From Candidatus Saccharimonadota bacterium (GTDB lineage Bacteria > Patescibacteriota > Saccharimonadia > Saccharimonadales > Saccharimonadaceae): a stretch of DNA of 64,000 nucleotides. The notes below the pieces were generated by a model, which had not been told where the DNA came from, did no database searches, and saw only the letters and a program-made list of their open reading frames with translations. The stretch lies in contig JAQGHF010000005.1 in assembly GCA_028288995.1 (NCBI GenBank), forward strand, positions 46,578-110,577. Direction: 5' to 3'. Positions within the stretch are counted from its first letter, which is position 1, and each line of letters starts with the position of its first letter. The position numbers and the translations under genes were made by a program. Shown in pieces: positions 1 through 8,667 of the stretch.

Positions 1-21
1 AATAAAGCATTAGCTCTATTG

Positions 22-156
22 TACCAAACTAGGCTAGTGTTGGGGTGGGTTGTGCACTTTTCGTCCTTTAGGACTCATCAGTATATTCCAATAAATATAG
101 AAGTGACCGGGAGGGACACCCAAACCTAAACGCCATGAAGTGCGCTAGCCTTGGTA
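22..156 (-). other. Long imperfect hairpin extending stem III of the hammerhead
   Basis: Minus-strand pairings outside the core: TACCA+AGGCTAG (156-145) with CTAGCCT+agtt+TGGTA (37-22); GTTTGGGTG (125-117) with CACCCCAAC (47-39), 8/9. Confidence 0.6.
55..105 (-). ncRNA. Type III hammerhead ribozyme
   Basis: Minus strand 105->55: CACTTC TATATT tattgg AATATA CTGATGA GTCC TAAA GGAC GAAA AGTG. Complete invariant core (CUGAUGA, GAAA, UUC cleavage triplet), stem I 6 bp, stem II 4 bp with UAAA loop, stem III CACUU/AAGUG. Predicted cleavage is between plus positions 100 and 99. Confidence 0.88.
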
Positions 157-196
157 TGCCCCTCCCATGTACACACGGATGGCGGATCTGGAAGGA

Positions 197-430
197 TCAG
201 CCGTTGCGGAGGTTTTTCGCCCTGGTGACGGTAGCGTCGGGCCGGAGGGTGTCCTTCGGGTCGAGGCGCTTGCCGTCGGACACGAGCGAGTGGCCCGGGA
301 CTTCGACCTGCAGACCGGCTGCGGCGAAGTACTCCTCGATAGTCTGACCATCGATGTGAAGCTCTTCCTTGGTGCTCGTGCCGTCCTTGAGTGTGACCGT
401 CGCGGGACGGCCTTTCGTCGTGTTCGTCAT
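197..430 (-). CDS. Ubiquitin-like (beta-grasp) protein, 77 aa, C-terminal ...KNLRNG
   Basis: SD GAAAGGAAAAGG before ATG at 430; Ubl-like pattern TVTLKDG..EELHIDGQTIEEYFAAAGL..SLVSDGKRLDPKDTLRPDATVTRAKNLRNG; follows an E1-like gene. Confidence 0.7.
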   Translation of the reverse strand: MTNTTKGRPATVTLKDGTSTKEELHIDGQTIEEYFAAAGLQVEVPGHSLVSDGKRLDPKDTLRPDATVTRAKNLRNG

Positions 431-449
431 GGTGCCTTTTCCTTTCGGA

Positions 450-1097
450 CTAGACCAGCTGCGGATGCGCCTGGTCTTCTGATTCCGACAGAAGGTCTCG
501 TTCCAAGAGACCAACGATCGGCTCATCCCTCACGAAGAGGGCGAGATGGGAACTCAGGATCTGCGCGACTGCCAGAGCTGAGTGAGGGTTCTCCCGAGTA
601 GCGCAGCCCAATTCAAGGGCTTCGTCGTCGAGAAAGATCCAGGACTTGTAGCGGTCGACATCCTTCGGTAGGTTCGGATCCATGGTGTGAATCTGAACAC
701 TGTCCGCACCGATGCGAGCATCGATGTAGAGGAAGACTTCGAAGTTGAACTCGACCGCTTGCCAGATATTGCCGCGCGCTTCGAGCGTGTCAACTCCAGA
801 GATAACGATGCCCGAAAGCTTCGATTCCCCCGTCGCCCACTCGTTGTGTGCGACGATCTGAGTCTTGAAGCCACGCTCTTCCACGAACCTCGCCGCCGCC
901 TCGACTTTCGGATACCCGATGTCGAGGGGGCAGTACAGGAACTGTGTGGGAAGATTGTGCGCTTCGACAATATCTTCGTCCCAGATGTGAACCTCACGAG
1001 TGCCGTGTTCGAGCAGCATCTGCAGAACATGTGTTCCGATGCCACCCATGCCGATCACGTGTATCTCGTGTGGCCAGGTTGCCAGTGATTGTGCCAT
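450..1097 (-). CDS. ThiF/E1-like adenylyltransferase, 215 aa
   Basis: GMGGIGTHVLQMLLEHG nucleotide-binding loop, DEDIVEAHNLPTQ, SGVDTLEARGNIW; SD CGGAG before ATG at 1097. Confidence 0.85.
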   Translation of the reverse strand: MAQSLATWPHEIHVIGMGGIGTHVLQMLLEHGTREVHIWDEDIVEAHNLPTQFLYCPLDIGYPKVEAAARFVEERGFKTQIVAHNEWATGESKLSGIVISGVDTLEARGNIWQAVEFNFEVFLYIDARIGADSVQIHTMDPNLPKDVDRYKSWIFLDDEALELGCATRENPHSALAVAQILSSHLALFVRDEPIVGLLERDLLSESEDQAHPQLV

Positions 1098-1110
1098 GAT
1101 GCTCCGTTTC

Positions 1111-1815
1111 CTAGGCGACTTGTTTGAATGCGTTCGGGACGTCGAGGATGTCCTCATCGTTGATATTGCACAACGAGAAGGTGATCACCTCGATCGCAGC
1201 CAGATAGTCTCGCTCTTGCAGGTATCCCTCGACAATGTCGAAATTGTCCCCAAGGCAGAACTTGTGGTCGCCGAGCCGATAGACCGGTGCGTGGCTGTTC
1301 CAGTTAGGGACGACGCCCGAGCGACGCTCGTAGACATTGTATCCGACGTGCATGTCTTGCTTGAGACTCTGGTGACCGATCTCGATACTCCAATCACCCA
1401 GATCATAGATGATGCCCGCAAATTCATAGCGAGCACCAATAATGAGTTGGAGTGTCTGGTCTTTCGTGACCGACAGACGAAGCAGGTACGGATTTGCACA
1501 CAATCGTGCAAATTCTTTCTGCACCATCTCCACGCTGATCGAGGTGTAATTCTCGAGCGAGCTTTCGAGTGCCTGAGTCTCCTGAAGTGCCTCGTTCAAT
1601 CGACTGCGCATCTTCATCATCGAACGAACAAGTTGATCAGAATCCAGCTTACGTGGACGCCGATTAGCTTGCTGTTCGCTGATGTCGTGCAGGTTTGCAC
1701 GGTAGCTGACACACTGTGCATGCAGTTTCTTGAGACGCTCCTTCGCCGAGGTCCGGCGACGAATCTTCATGTACGCCTCAAACGCTTGGTGATGCTTGGA
1801 AGGCTCGATAGCCAT
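1111..1815 (-). CDS. E2-like ubiquitin-conjugating domain protein with N-terminal helical region, 234 aa
   Basis: C-terminal WNSHAPVYRLGDHKFCLGDNFDIVEGYLQERDYLAAIEVITFSLCNIND matches the prokaryotic E2 pattern H-P/A-x-V...CLG...; SD GAAGGAGA before ATG at 1815. Confidence 0.68.
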   Translation of the reverse strand: MAIEPSKHHQAFEAYMKIRRRTSAKERLKKLHAQCVSYRANLHDISEQQANRRPRKLDSDQLVRSMMKMRSRLNEALQETQALESSLENYTSISVEMVQKEFARLCANPYLLRLSVTKDQTLQLIIGARYEFAGIIYDLGDWSIEIGHQSLKQDMHVGYNVYERRSGVVPNWNSHAPVYRLGDHKFCLGDNFDIVEGYLQERDYLAAIEVITFSLCNINDEDILDVPNAFKQVA

Positions 1816-1847
1816 GACGATTCTCCTTCGGTGTTGGAATAAATGAG

Positions 1848-1907
1848 TAGTGTCACCGCAATTATCCATGTGCATATGTGCATACATGTATAAAAGTGGT
1901 GACACTA
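1848..1907. promoter_or_regulatory. 10-bp perfect inverted repeat (TAGTGTCACC / GGTGACACTA) in the leader/promoter region of the E2-E1-Ubl operon
   Basis: Arms 1848-1857 and 1898-1907; central tgcatatgtgca-type palindrome. Confidence 0.6.
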
Positions 1908-2064
1908 TTCTTTACTCAACAATACCGATATCGTGTGTACTGTTAAAATACATAAAAAACCGAAGCTTTTTATGAAGTAGGATTATGTCTGATCTTAGAG
2001 ACAAAGTCAAACATAAGAAAAAAGCCTCTCCTTTTGGGAAAGACCTTTTTCTGAGTGGGAAGTG

Positions 2065-2568
2065 TTACGAAATTCGTACAAGACGGAATGTCGTATTGTT
2101 GATACCAGAGCTCCACTCAACGATGTCTTTAACGGTTTTACCGACAAGATTACGTCCTAATGGGCTAAGGACTGAGATGCGTCCATCGCTTGGGTTCGCT
2201 TCGATTGTATCAACCAGCGTATAGCGGAAGAGTCTTCCCTGCTGGTCGATCAGGTCAACGACTGATCCCATAGCGACTTTCATTCGAGCTCGCTTTGATG
2301 GGAGTAACTTTGCTTCGAGAATCGTTTGGTGCTTTTCTGAAAGTTCCGATTCGATCGATTCAAGTCGTGCTAATCGCTCCACTCGCTCGAGGCGGTCATC
2401 ATGACCTGTTGTTTTATCTATATCGTGTAAGCCTTTAATGACCATTGCACGATCGTGTTCTAATTGTGAGATTGCCTTCTTCAATTCTTTCATACCCTTT
2501 TTACTGAGTAAGATTGTTTTTTCTGTTGGCTTCATTGTATTGGTGATGGTGGTGTTCATATTGTTCAC
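2065..2568 (-). CDS. GreA/GreB-family transcription elongation factor
   Basis: N-terminal coiled coil plus C-terminal VGSVVDL...SPLGRNLVGKTVKDIVEW Gre domain. Confidence 0.8.
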   Translation of the reverse strand: MNNMNTTITNTMKPTEKTILLSKKGMKELKKAISQLEHDRAMVIKGLHDIDKTTGHDDRLERVERLARLESIESELSEKHQTILEAKLLPSKRARMKVAMGSVVDLIDQQGRLFRYTLVDTIEANPSDGRISVLSPLGRNLVGKTVKDIVEWSSGINNTTFRLVRIS

Positions 2569-2671
2569 TCCCTCCTTTTTCTGGCTGTTTTCAGCTTTTT
2601 TGTTGTAGCAATGTATGCGCTACTGACTTTAGTATCTCGCGTCTTCCTGAAGAGACTCTTAAAACGACACG

Positions 2672-3343
2672 CTATTTTGTTGTAATTTTGCCATCTTGTA
2701 ATGTGAAGGTGCGATCGGTCTTTCCAGCGATCTCAAGATCGTGAGTCACAACAATGATAGTTGTCTTTTGACTGCGTGACAAATCATGGAGCAAGTCGAA
2801 AATCTTCTTACCTGTTGCACTGTCTAGGTTACCTGTGGGCTCATCTGCAAGGATGTAGGCAGGTTGGTTCGCAAGTGCCCGCGCGATGCTGACACGCTGC
2901 TGCTGACCGCCACTGAGACGCGTAGGACGGCGTTGTTGCTGGTCTTCTTCGATCCCTACTGACTCTAGAAGCTGGATTGCTCGGTCGAGGCGGCTGTTAG
3001 CTGGGTAACCACCGAACTCGAGTGCAAGCATGACATTTTCAAGCGCAGTCAGGTTTGGAATCAAGTTGTACTGTTGGAAGACAAAGCCGATCTTATTGGC
3101 ACGGTACTTTGTTTGACTTCCGCCGCTTAACTTATTGATCTGAGTGTCGTCGACGACAATAGAGCCAGTGGTTGGGTTGTCGAGCGCGCCGAGGATTGAC
3201 AGGAGGGTACTTTTACCACTTCCTGACTTTCCGATGATGCTGACGAATTCGCCGGTTTTGACTGACAAGCTAATGTCCTTTAACGCTTGTACTTGTCCAC
3301 CTGGGGTACTGAAAGTTTTTGATACATTTTCTACGGTTAGCAT
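2672..3343 (-). CDS. ABC transporter ATP-binding protein (MacB/LolD type)
   Basis: GKSGSGKST, LSGGQQQRVSIARALANQPAYILADEPTGNLD. Confidence 0.95.
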   Translation of the reverse strand: MLTVENVSKTFSTPGGQVQALKDISLSVKTGEFVSIIGKSGSGKSTLLSILGALDNPTTGSIVVDDTQINKLSGGSQTKYRANKIGFVFQQYNLIPNLTALENVMLALEFGGYPANSRLDRAIQLLESVGIEEDQQQRRPTRLSGGQQQRVSIARALANQPAYILADEPTGNLDSATGKKIFDLLHDLSRSQKTTIIVVTHDLEIAGKTDRTFTLQDGKITTK

Positions 3344-3353
3344 ATGGGATCTC

Positions 3354-4688
3354 CTATTCTGTCCTTAGTACTTCTGCTGGTCGAACACGTGAGGTAAGCC
3401 ATGCTGGGATAGCGCTTCCGAGGAGAGCAATAAGTAATGTGATACCGATTGCTGACAGGAAGATCTGTGGAGTTAGGCTTGCCGTAACTTGTGTGACGTT
3501 AGTGCCCAGTTGGCTGAATCCGCCACGAACTGCACCACCGAAGCCTGCCCCACCACGTCCGGTTGTGCTTGCTGTTGTGCTGGTGCTTTGGCTGCTTGAA
3601 ACGAGTGAGGTTGTCATTGGACCGCTGACGAAGACACCGAGTATTAGTCCGGTGACTGCACCGATAACGGTAAGTGTGAGACCTTCAATGGTGAACTGTG
3701 CGATGACTTTTCCGCTTGAACCACCAATTGCCTTGATAACACCGATTTCGCGACGTCGTTCACGAACGACGAGGAACATTGCGAGGATGATGATCAGGGC
3801 ACCAGCTGCTGCTGATCCGATAACACCTGCGAATGTGAGGTTCGCAATACCTTGGAGTGAGCTCACGCTCGCTGCTGCGGTCTCTGCTTGGCTGGTGATG
3901 TCTGCTTTGCCGCTCAGTGCTGTCTTCAGCGCTGCGACGGTTGAACTGACGTTGTCGCTGGTGTTCACTGTTGCTTTCACGCTACTGATGGCACCTGCTT
4001 GACCAGTCAATGTTTGGACGGTTGAGAGTGGCATAATGACGCCGCTATCCTGAAATGTGTTGCCAGTGCTATAGATACCGCTCACAGTGACGGTCTGACC
4101 GTATGCTGTAAAGGTGCTTCCAGTACTGAGGTTATTCTTCGAGGCAAGACTCGAACCAACCAGTGCCACGAGACCTGTACCATTTGCATCAATAGTTGAA
4201 CCGCTCGTTAACTTCAATGCACTTCCATCTGTTGAGATAGAATTGACATCTGTCGTACCGGTCACGTTAATGCGTGGTGTCGGTGCTGGTCGAGTTGTAC
4301 CTGTTGATGACGTCGACGTATCGGTTCGTGCCTGTCGTTGACCAAATCCACCCAGTTGGAGTGATGACGTCAAGTTTGTATCACTGGTTATCATCTGGTC
4401 GGTCAATGTTGACGTTATCGAACTAACGTTTGCGGTATTTTTAATCGTTGCTACTTGATCGGTCGTGAGTAGATCTCCTCCACCCTGTCCACCCTGGACA
4501 CCTGCCGGTGCGATGGCGATCGCTGTTCCTGTAGTTGCCTTCAAATCATTGATCTTTGTGAGAACGCTCCCACGTGCAACGAGCATACTCAGAATGAGTG
4601 CAATGCTGACTGCGAACATGAGGACGATCGCACCCGATTTGAGCGGACTTCGTGTGGCATTTTTAATACCACGGGTCACAACGTTCAT
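3354..4688 (-). CDS. ABC transporter permease (FtsX/MacB-like)
   Basis: N-terminal TM, large periplasmic domain, RERRREIGVIKAIGGSSGKVIAQF, C-terminal TMs. Confidence 0.9.
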   Translation of the reverse strand: MNVVTRGIKNATRSPLKSGAIVLMFAVSIALILSMLVARGSVLTKINDLKATTGTAIAIAPAGVQGGQGGGDLLTTDQVATIKNTANVSSITSTLTDQMITSDTNLTSSLQLGGFGQRQARTDTSTSSTGTTRPAPTPRINVTGTTDVNSISTDGSALKLTSGSTIDANGTGLVALVGSSLASKNNLSTGSTFTAYGQTVTVSGIYSTGNTFQDSGVIMPLSTVQTLTGQAGAISSVKATVNTSDNVSSTVAALKTALSGKADITSQAETAAASVSSLQGIANLTFAGVIGSAAAGALIIILAMFLVVRERRREIGVIKAIGGSSGKVIAQFTIEGLTLTVIGAVTGLILGVFVSGPMTTSLVSSSQSTSTTASTTGRGGAGFGGAVRGGFSQLGTNVTQVTASLTPQIFLSAIGITLLIALLGSAIPAWLTSRVRPAEVLRTE

Positions 4689-4736
4689 TATGTTTATATC
4701 TCCTTGTTATAGTTTTAGTTGTAGTAACAAGCGTAA

Positions 4737-5777
4737 CTATAACTGGGGATCTTGAATTTTAGCTGTAAGATTTCTTAAATTTGGTAAATAGAACGTAAAT
4801 GACGTTTCTTTCTCTGTTGAGCTGGCTTGAATATAGCCGTGATGGATCTCCGTAATCTTCTTTGCAATGGCCAAACCAAGCCCATAGCCATTCTTGCCAC
4901 TTTCTGTACGTGAGTTATCGGCGCGGTAGAAACGATCAAAAATGTGCGGAAGCTTTTCTTCGCTAATGGGCGTGCCACTATTCTTAATCTCAAAACCCGT
5001 CATTGTTCGACGCTCGAAAATGCGAATACTAATGCGCGATCGTTCAGGGCTATATTTAATCGCGTTTTCGATAAGGATGCTCATAAGTTCCATGATGGCT
5101 GCTTCATTTCCAGAAATGAGCGCTTGTTTACGAGTAGTGATATCAAAACGTTTCTTTGATTTCGCAAACGGCTTCATAACGGATGGTAAGATCTCAACAA
5201 GATCAATCTGCTTTTTTTCGAGCTTATCGTAATCAAGATGGGCCATTTTGAGTAGCATCTCGGAAAGCATAATAAGTTTATCGACTTCCTCAAGATTACT
5301 CTCTAGGAGTCCTTTTGCTTCATCAAGTGCCAAGTTGTCGTCACGAAGATAGACTTGTAGCTCAGCCTTCATGGCAGCAAGTGGAGTACGAAGTTCATGG
5401 CTGGCGTCACTGGTAAACCTGCTTTGTGCTTCGTGGGCTTTTTCAATTGGACCAAGTGTGCGACGTGCTAAGAAATAACTCCCGAAACCACCCACAACCA
5501 GGATGAAGGCATTAATATATACCAACGCAAGGATCATTTGGACAGCAGCTTGGCGTGACTGATCCATTCGGAGCTGATCTTGCTCATTCTGAAAATTGAC
5601 CAGAGCAATTGTTCGCGGACGGACCGTTGAGTCCGTTAATCCGTGTTGGAGGTTTTCGAGACGGACATTTACCTCATGATAGTTCAGGTTGTAAATGGCA
5701 AAACTAAAAACAAGGCTGATCACCATAAGGATGACCAGATACCAAGCGGTCAATTTGACGGTCGCTGACTTGAACAC
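4737..5777 (-). CDS. Sensor histidine kinase
   Basis: FTSDASHELRTPLAAMKAEL H-box; HATPase motifs (NAIKYSPE, GYGLGLAI). Confidence 0.95.
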   Translation of the reverse strand: MFKSATVKLTAWYLVILMVISLVFSFAIYNLNYHEVNVRLENLQHGLTDSTVRPRTIALVNFQNEQDQLRMDQSRQAAVQMILALVYINAFILVVGGFGSYFLARRTLGPIEKAHEAQSRFTSDASHELRTPLAAMKAELQVYLRDDNLALDEAKGLLESNLEEVDKLIMLSEMLLKMAHLDYDKLEKKQIDLVEILPSVMKPFAKSKKRFDITTRKQALISGNEAAIMELMSILIENAIKYSPERSRISIRIFERRTMTGFEIKNSGTPISEEKLPHIFDRFYRADNSRTESGKNGYGLGLAIAKKITEIHHGYIQASSTEKETSFTFYLPNLRNLTAKIQDPQL

Positions 5778-5780
5778 CTG

Positions 5781-6452
5781 TTATCCCTCGAGCTTGTAGC
5801 CAAAGCCTCGAACAGTGTGAATGAGTGGCTTTTTGAAAGGCGCATCGATCTTGTTTCGAAGATATTTAATGTATACCTCAACAGTATTCGGTAAAATATC
5901 GGCATCGTAATCCCAGACATGGCTGATAATTACTTCTTTACTGAGCGGACGACCAGGGTTACGAAGCATATATTCGAGGAGTGCGAATTCTTTGCTGGTG
6001 AGTTGGATTGCTTTACTCGCACGTTCGACGCTATAGGTCACTGTATCAAGGGTTAAGTCCCCTGCTTCAAGAATGGCTGATTGTTGTTCTGTTGGTCGTC
6101 GGAGTAATGCTCGGACACGGGCAAGTAGCTCCTCAAGGGCGAATGGTTTCACGAGATAGTCGTCAGCACCGGCATCGAGACCGGCAGTTCGCTCAGAGAT
6201 GCTCCCTAGTGCACTAAGGAACAAAACAGGAGTGTGAACTTTCGCATCACGCATTGCTTTCACTATACCAAGACCGTCGTAGCTTCCAGGAAGCATACGG
6301 TCAATAATCGCAATATCGTACGGTTCGGTAGTGGCCATTGCGTAGCCTTCATCACCATCAAACGCCACATCAACAGCGTATGTCTCTTGCTCTAAGGCCT
6401 TTTTTAGCGCCCTAGCAATCTTGTGCTCATCTTCTACAATTAATACTCTCAT
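5781..6452 (-). CDS. OmpR/PhoB-family response regulator
   Basis: MRVLIVEDEHKIARALK receiver plus winged-helix TVRGFGYKLEG. Confidence 0.95.
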   Translation of the reverse strand: MRVLIVEDEHKIARALKKALEQETYAVDVAFDGDEGYAMATTEPYDIAIIDRMLPGSYDGLGIVKAMRDAKVHTPVLFLSALGSISERTAGLDAGADDYLVKPFALEELLARVRALLRRPTEQQSAILEAGDLTLDTVTYSVERASKAIQLTSKEFALLEYMLRNPGRPLSKEVIISHVWDYDADILPNTVEVYIKYLRNKIDAPFKKPLIHTVRGFGYKLEG

Positions 6453-6504
6453 ACACCCAGTATAGCGCTATTTGGCTGAGAGAGGGCTTAATCTAAAGTT
6501 TTGT

Positions 6505-6852
6505 TTATGCTGTAACGGTGGTCGCAGGTGATGTTGTAGGGCTATAGTGATCGCTCCATACTTGCATGTCTTTAAGGATGGGCATAAGGTCGTGGCCCTT
6601 GGTAGTAAGACGGTATTCACAGCGACTATCTGAAGTTGTGGCGTTTTTGGTAATGATACCTTCCGCTTCCAAGTGATCGAGACGTGCAGAAAGTGTACGG
6701 GGATTAATACCCTCAACAAGGTCCTGAATCTGGCAAAAACGAACTGATTCTTCGTTAATAAAGAAACGAAGTAACTGAGGTGTCCATTTGTCACCGAGGA
6801 TCTTTGTTGCTGCCTTGACGCATCCGATTGTTTCTATAGTTTCTGTACTCAT
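6505..6852 (-). CDS. HxlR-family transcriptional regulator
   Basis: CVKAATKILGDKWTPQLLRFF...INPRTLSARLDHLEAEGII. Confidence 0.9.
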   Translation of the reverse strand: MSTETIETIGCVKAATKILGDKWTPQLLRFFINEESVRFCQIQDLVEGINPRTLSARLDHLEAEGIITKNATTSDSRCEYRLTTKGHDLMPILKDMQVWSDHYSPTTSPATTVTA

Positions 6853-6896
6853 AACTAAGTATTACTATACATTATCTAGTTAAATTGGTCAAAGGC

Positions 6897-8561
6897 TTAC
6901 TTAATCAACTCACCACTGTTTTTCGTGCGAATATGATCCATGCTGTATTCCCAAGATGCATCAGTTTTCTTATGAGGGTTAAATATGTAATGAGGATCAA
7001 AGATTTCTTTTGTACGCTTAAAGAGTGCGAACATATCGTCGCCGAAAACAGCCGGTAGCCATGGACCACGAACCATGCCGTCGTTGTGCTCCCCTGCCAT
7101 CGTGCCGCCATATTGCAGGACAAGTGGGATAATTTCGCGCATGACTGGTTCAAGCTTTGCTTGATCACGTTTGCTTTCAATATTCATCAAAGGAACAATA
7201 TGGAAGTTGCCGTCCCCAAAGTGACCGGAAAGTGTGGCTGGTAGTTTGTATTTACGAATAATACGACGAAGTTGGGGCAAAAACTCTGGAAGGTACTTTG
7301 GTTGTACGGTCATATCGTCAATAAACGGTGAGGCATATGTGTGTTTGACGCGCGTTCGCAGTAACGAGAGTGACGCACGGCGAATTTGCCAGAATGGGGC
7401 GCTCGATGCTTCGTCGCCTTCGACGTCCATTTTCAGGTGGAACGGCTTCAACGCATCATGAAGTGTTGCGATTTTGCGGTAGACTTCTGCTTTTGTCTTG
7501 CCTTCAAACTCAATCATCAGAAGGATATTCGGAAGATGACCCTTAAATCGTGCGACTGAACCAAGGAGCCATGCTTGTTGTTTGAGCATTTCTTTGATCC
7601 CAAGCTGCTTCGAGAAACTACGGAAGTGCTGGATACCAAGTTTAAAGGTAATATCGTCGAAGCCCTCGAACGTTGCAGGCTTATATTTCATAACGAGCGG
7701 AATGATCTCACCTAACTGGTGAAATGACGTGAGGTATGCAAGGAGTAATCCTGTATGAGGTGCTTTCGGTACTGCCTCAAGTTTGATGTCGGTAATAATA
7801 CCAAGCGTGCCTTGGCTTCCTGTTATGAGTCGTGTCATATCAAAAATGCCAATCTCACGGTCCCAAACACTCCACAGGTTGTAGCCCATTGAGTTTTTGT
7901 TCACGTGTGGACGAGCATTATGAATCAGGTCGTAGTGCTTCTCGATAAGTTCATAGACCTCTTTATACAAACTCCCTTCGAAGTTTTTCTGCCTCATCTT
8001 TTTCTCAAGCTCTTTTTTATGAAGTGGCTTGACTGTATATTCATTACCATCTGCGAAGACAACTTTTAGTTCACGAACTGACCGCTCGGTATTGCCAAAA
8101 CGTAGCGATTGTTCGCCACCTGCATTGTTACCAACCATACCGCCGATTGTTGAAATCGCACGACTTGCCGGTGCAGATCCAAGCATAAGATTATGACTCG
8201 CAAGAAGTGGGTCAATATCACGAAGAAACACACCTGGTTGTGTATGCAAGATAGTGCCGGACACGCCTCCAATATGCGAAAAGTATTTTGTCATATTCAG
8301 AACAAGTGAATTGCCTATCGCCGCACCTGACATATCGGTACCTGCACTTCGCGTGGTGATTGAAAGAGATGGGTGGTCTATTTTATGTTCATTCACGAAC
8401 GAAACAAGCTGTTGGATGTCTTCAGTATCTTTTGGTTCAAGGACAGCCTCGGGGATAATTTCATAGATACTTGCATCGTGACTATGTTCAATCCTATCTT
8501 CACGGTGCGTTAAAATGCCACCCTTAAAGACACGCCGTAAATTGTTGAATAAGGGCTCCAT
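6897..8561 (-). CDS. FAD-binding oxidase (GlcD/D-lactate dehydrogenase-like)
   Basis: PSLSITTRSAGTDMSGAAIG...GGMVGNNAGGEQSLRFG, SGHFGDGNFHIVPL, AGEHNDGMVRGPW. Confidence 0.9.
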   Translation of the reverse strand: MEPLFNNLRRVFKGGILTHREDRIEHSHDASIYEIIPEAVLEPKDTEDIQQLVSFVNEHKIDHPSLSITTRSAGTDMSGAAIGNSLVLNMTKYFSHIGGVSGTILHTQPGVFLRDIDPLLASHNLMLGSAPASRAISTIGGMVGNNAGGEQSLRFGNTERSVRELKVVFADGNEYTVKPLHKKELEKKMRQKNFEGSLYKEVYELIEKHYDLIHNARPHVNKNSMGYNLWSVWDREIGIFDMTRLITGSQGTLGIITDIKLEAVPKAPHTGLLLAYLTSFHQLGEIIPLVMKYKPATFEGFDDITFKLGIQHFRSFSKQLGIKEMLKQQAWLLGSVARFKGHLPNILLMIEFEGKTKAEVYRKIATLHDALKPFHLKMDVEGDEASSAPFWQIRRASLSLLRTRVKHTYASPFIDDMTVQPKYLPEFLPQLRRIIRKYKLPATLSGHFGDGNFHIVPLMNIESKRDQAKLEPVMREIIPLVLQYGGTMAGEHNDGMVRGPWLPAVFGDDMFALFKRTKEIFDPHYIFNPHKKTDASWEYSMDHIRTKNSGELIK

Positions 8562-8667
8562 AGTAGTGTTTACTATACGTTGCCATAAGCGGTTTGTCGA
8601 GGTGGGAGGAAGCGCTGAATCTTCCCTTTGCTATCTCTGAAACTCTAAAATGTGTATAATACGTCTC

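Noticed and set aside
135-1088. Plus-strand ORFs over the Ubl/E1 region (135-347, 167-601, 687-1088)
   Set aside because: Shadow ORFs in GC-rich sequence; the minus-strand frames have SD sites and family motifs.
450-1097. MoeB/ThiF cofactor-biosynthesis role for the E1-like gene
   Set aside because: The adjacent E2-like and Ubl genes favour a conjugation role; no moa/thi genes nearby. Not excluded without tests.
3319-4002. Plus-strand 227-aa ORF
   Set aside because: Antisense to the ABC permease and low-complexity; no independent support.
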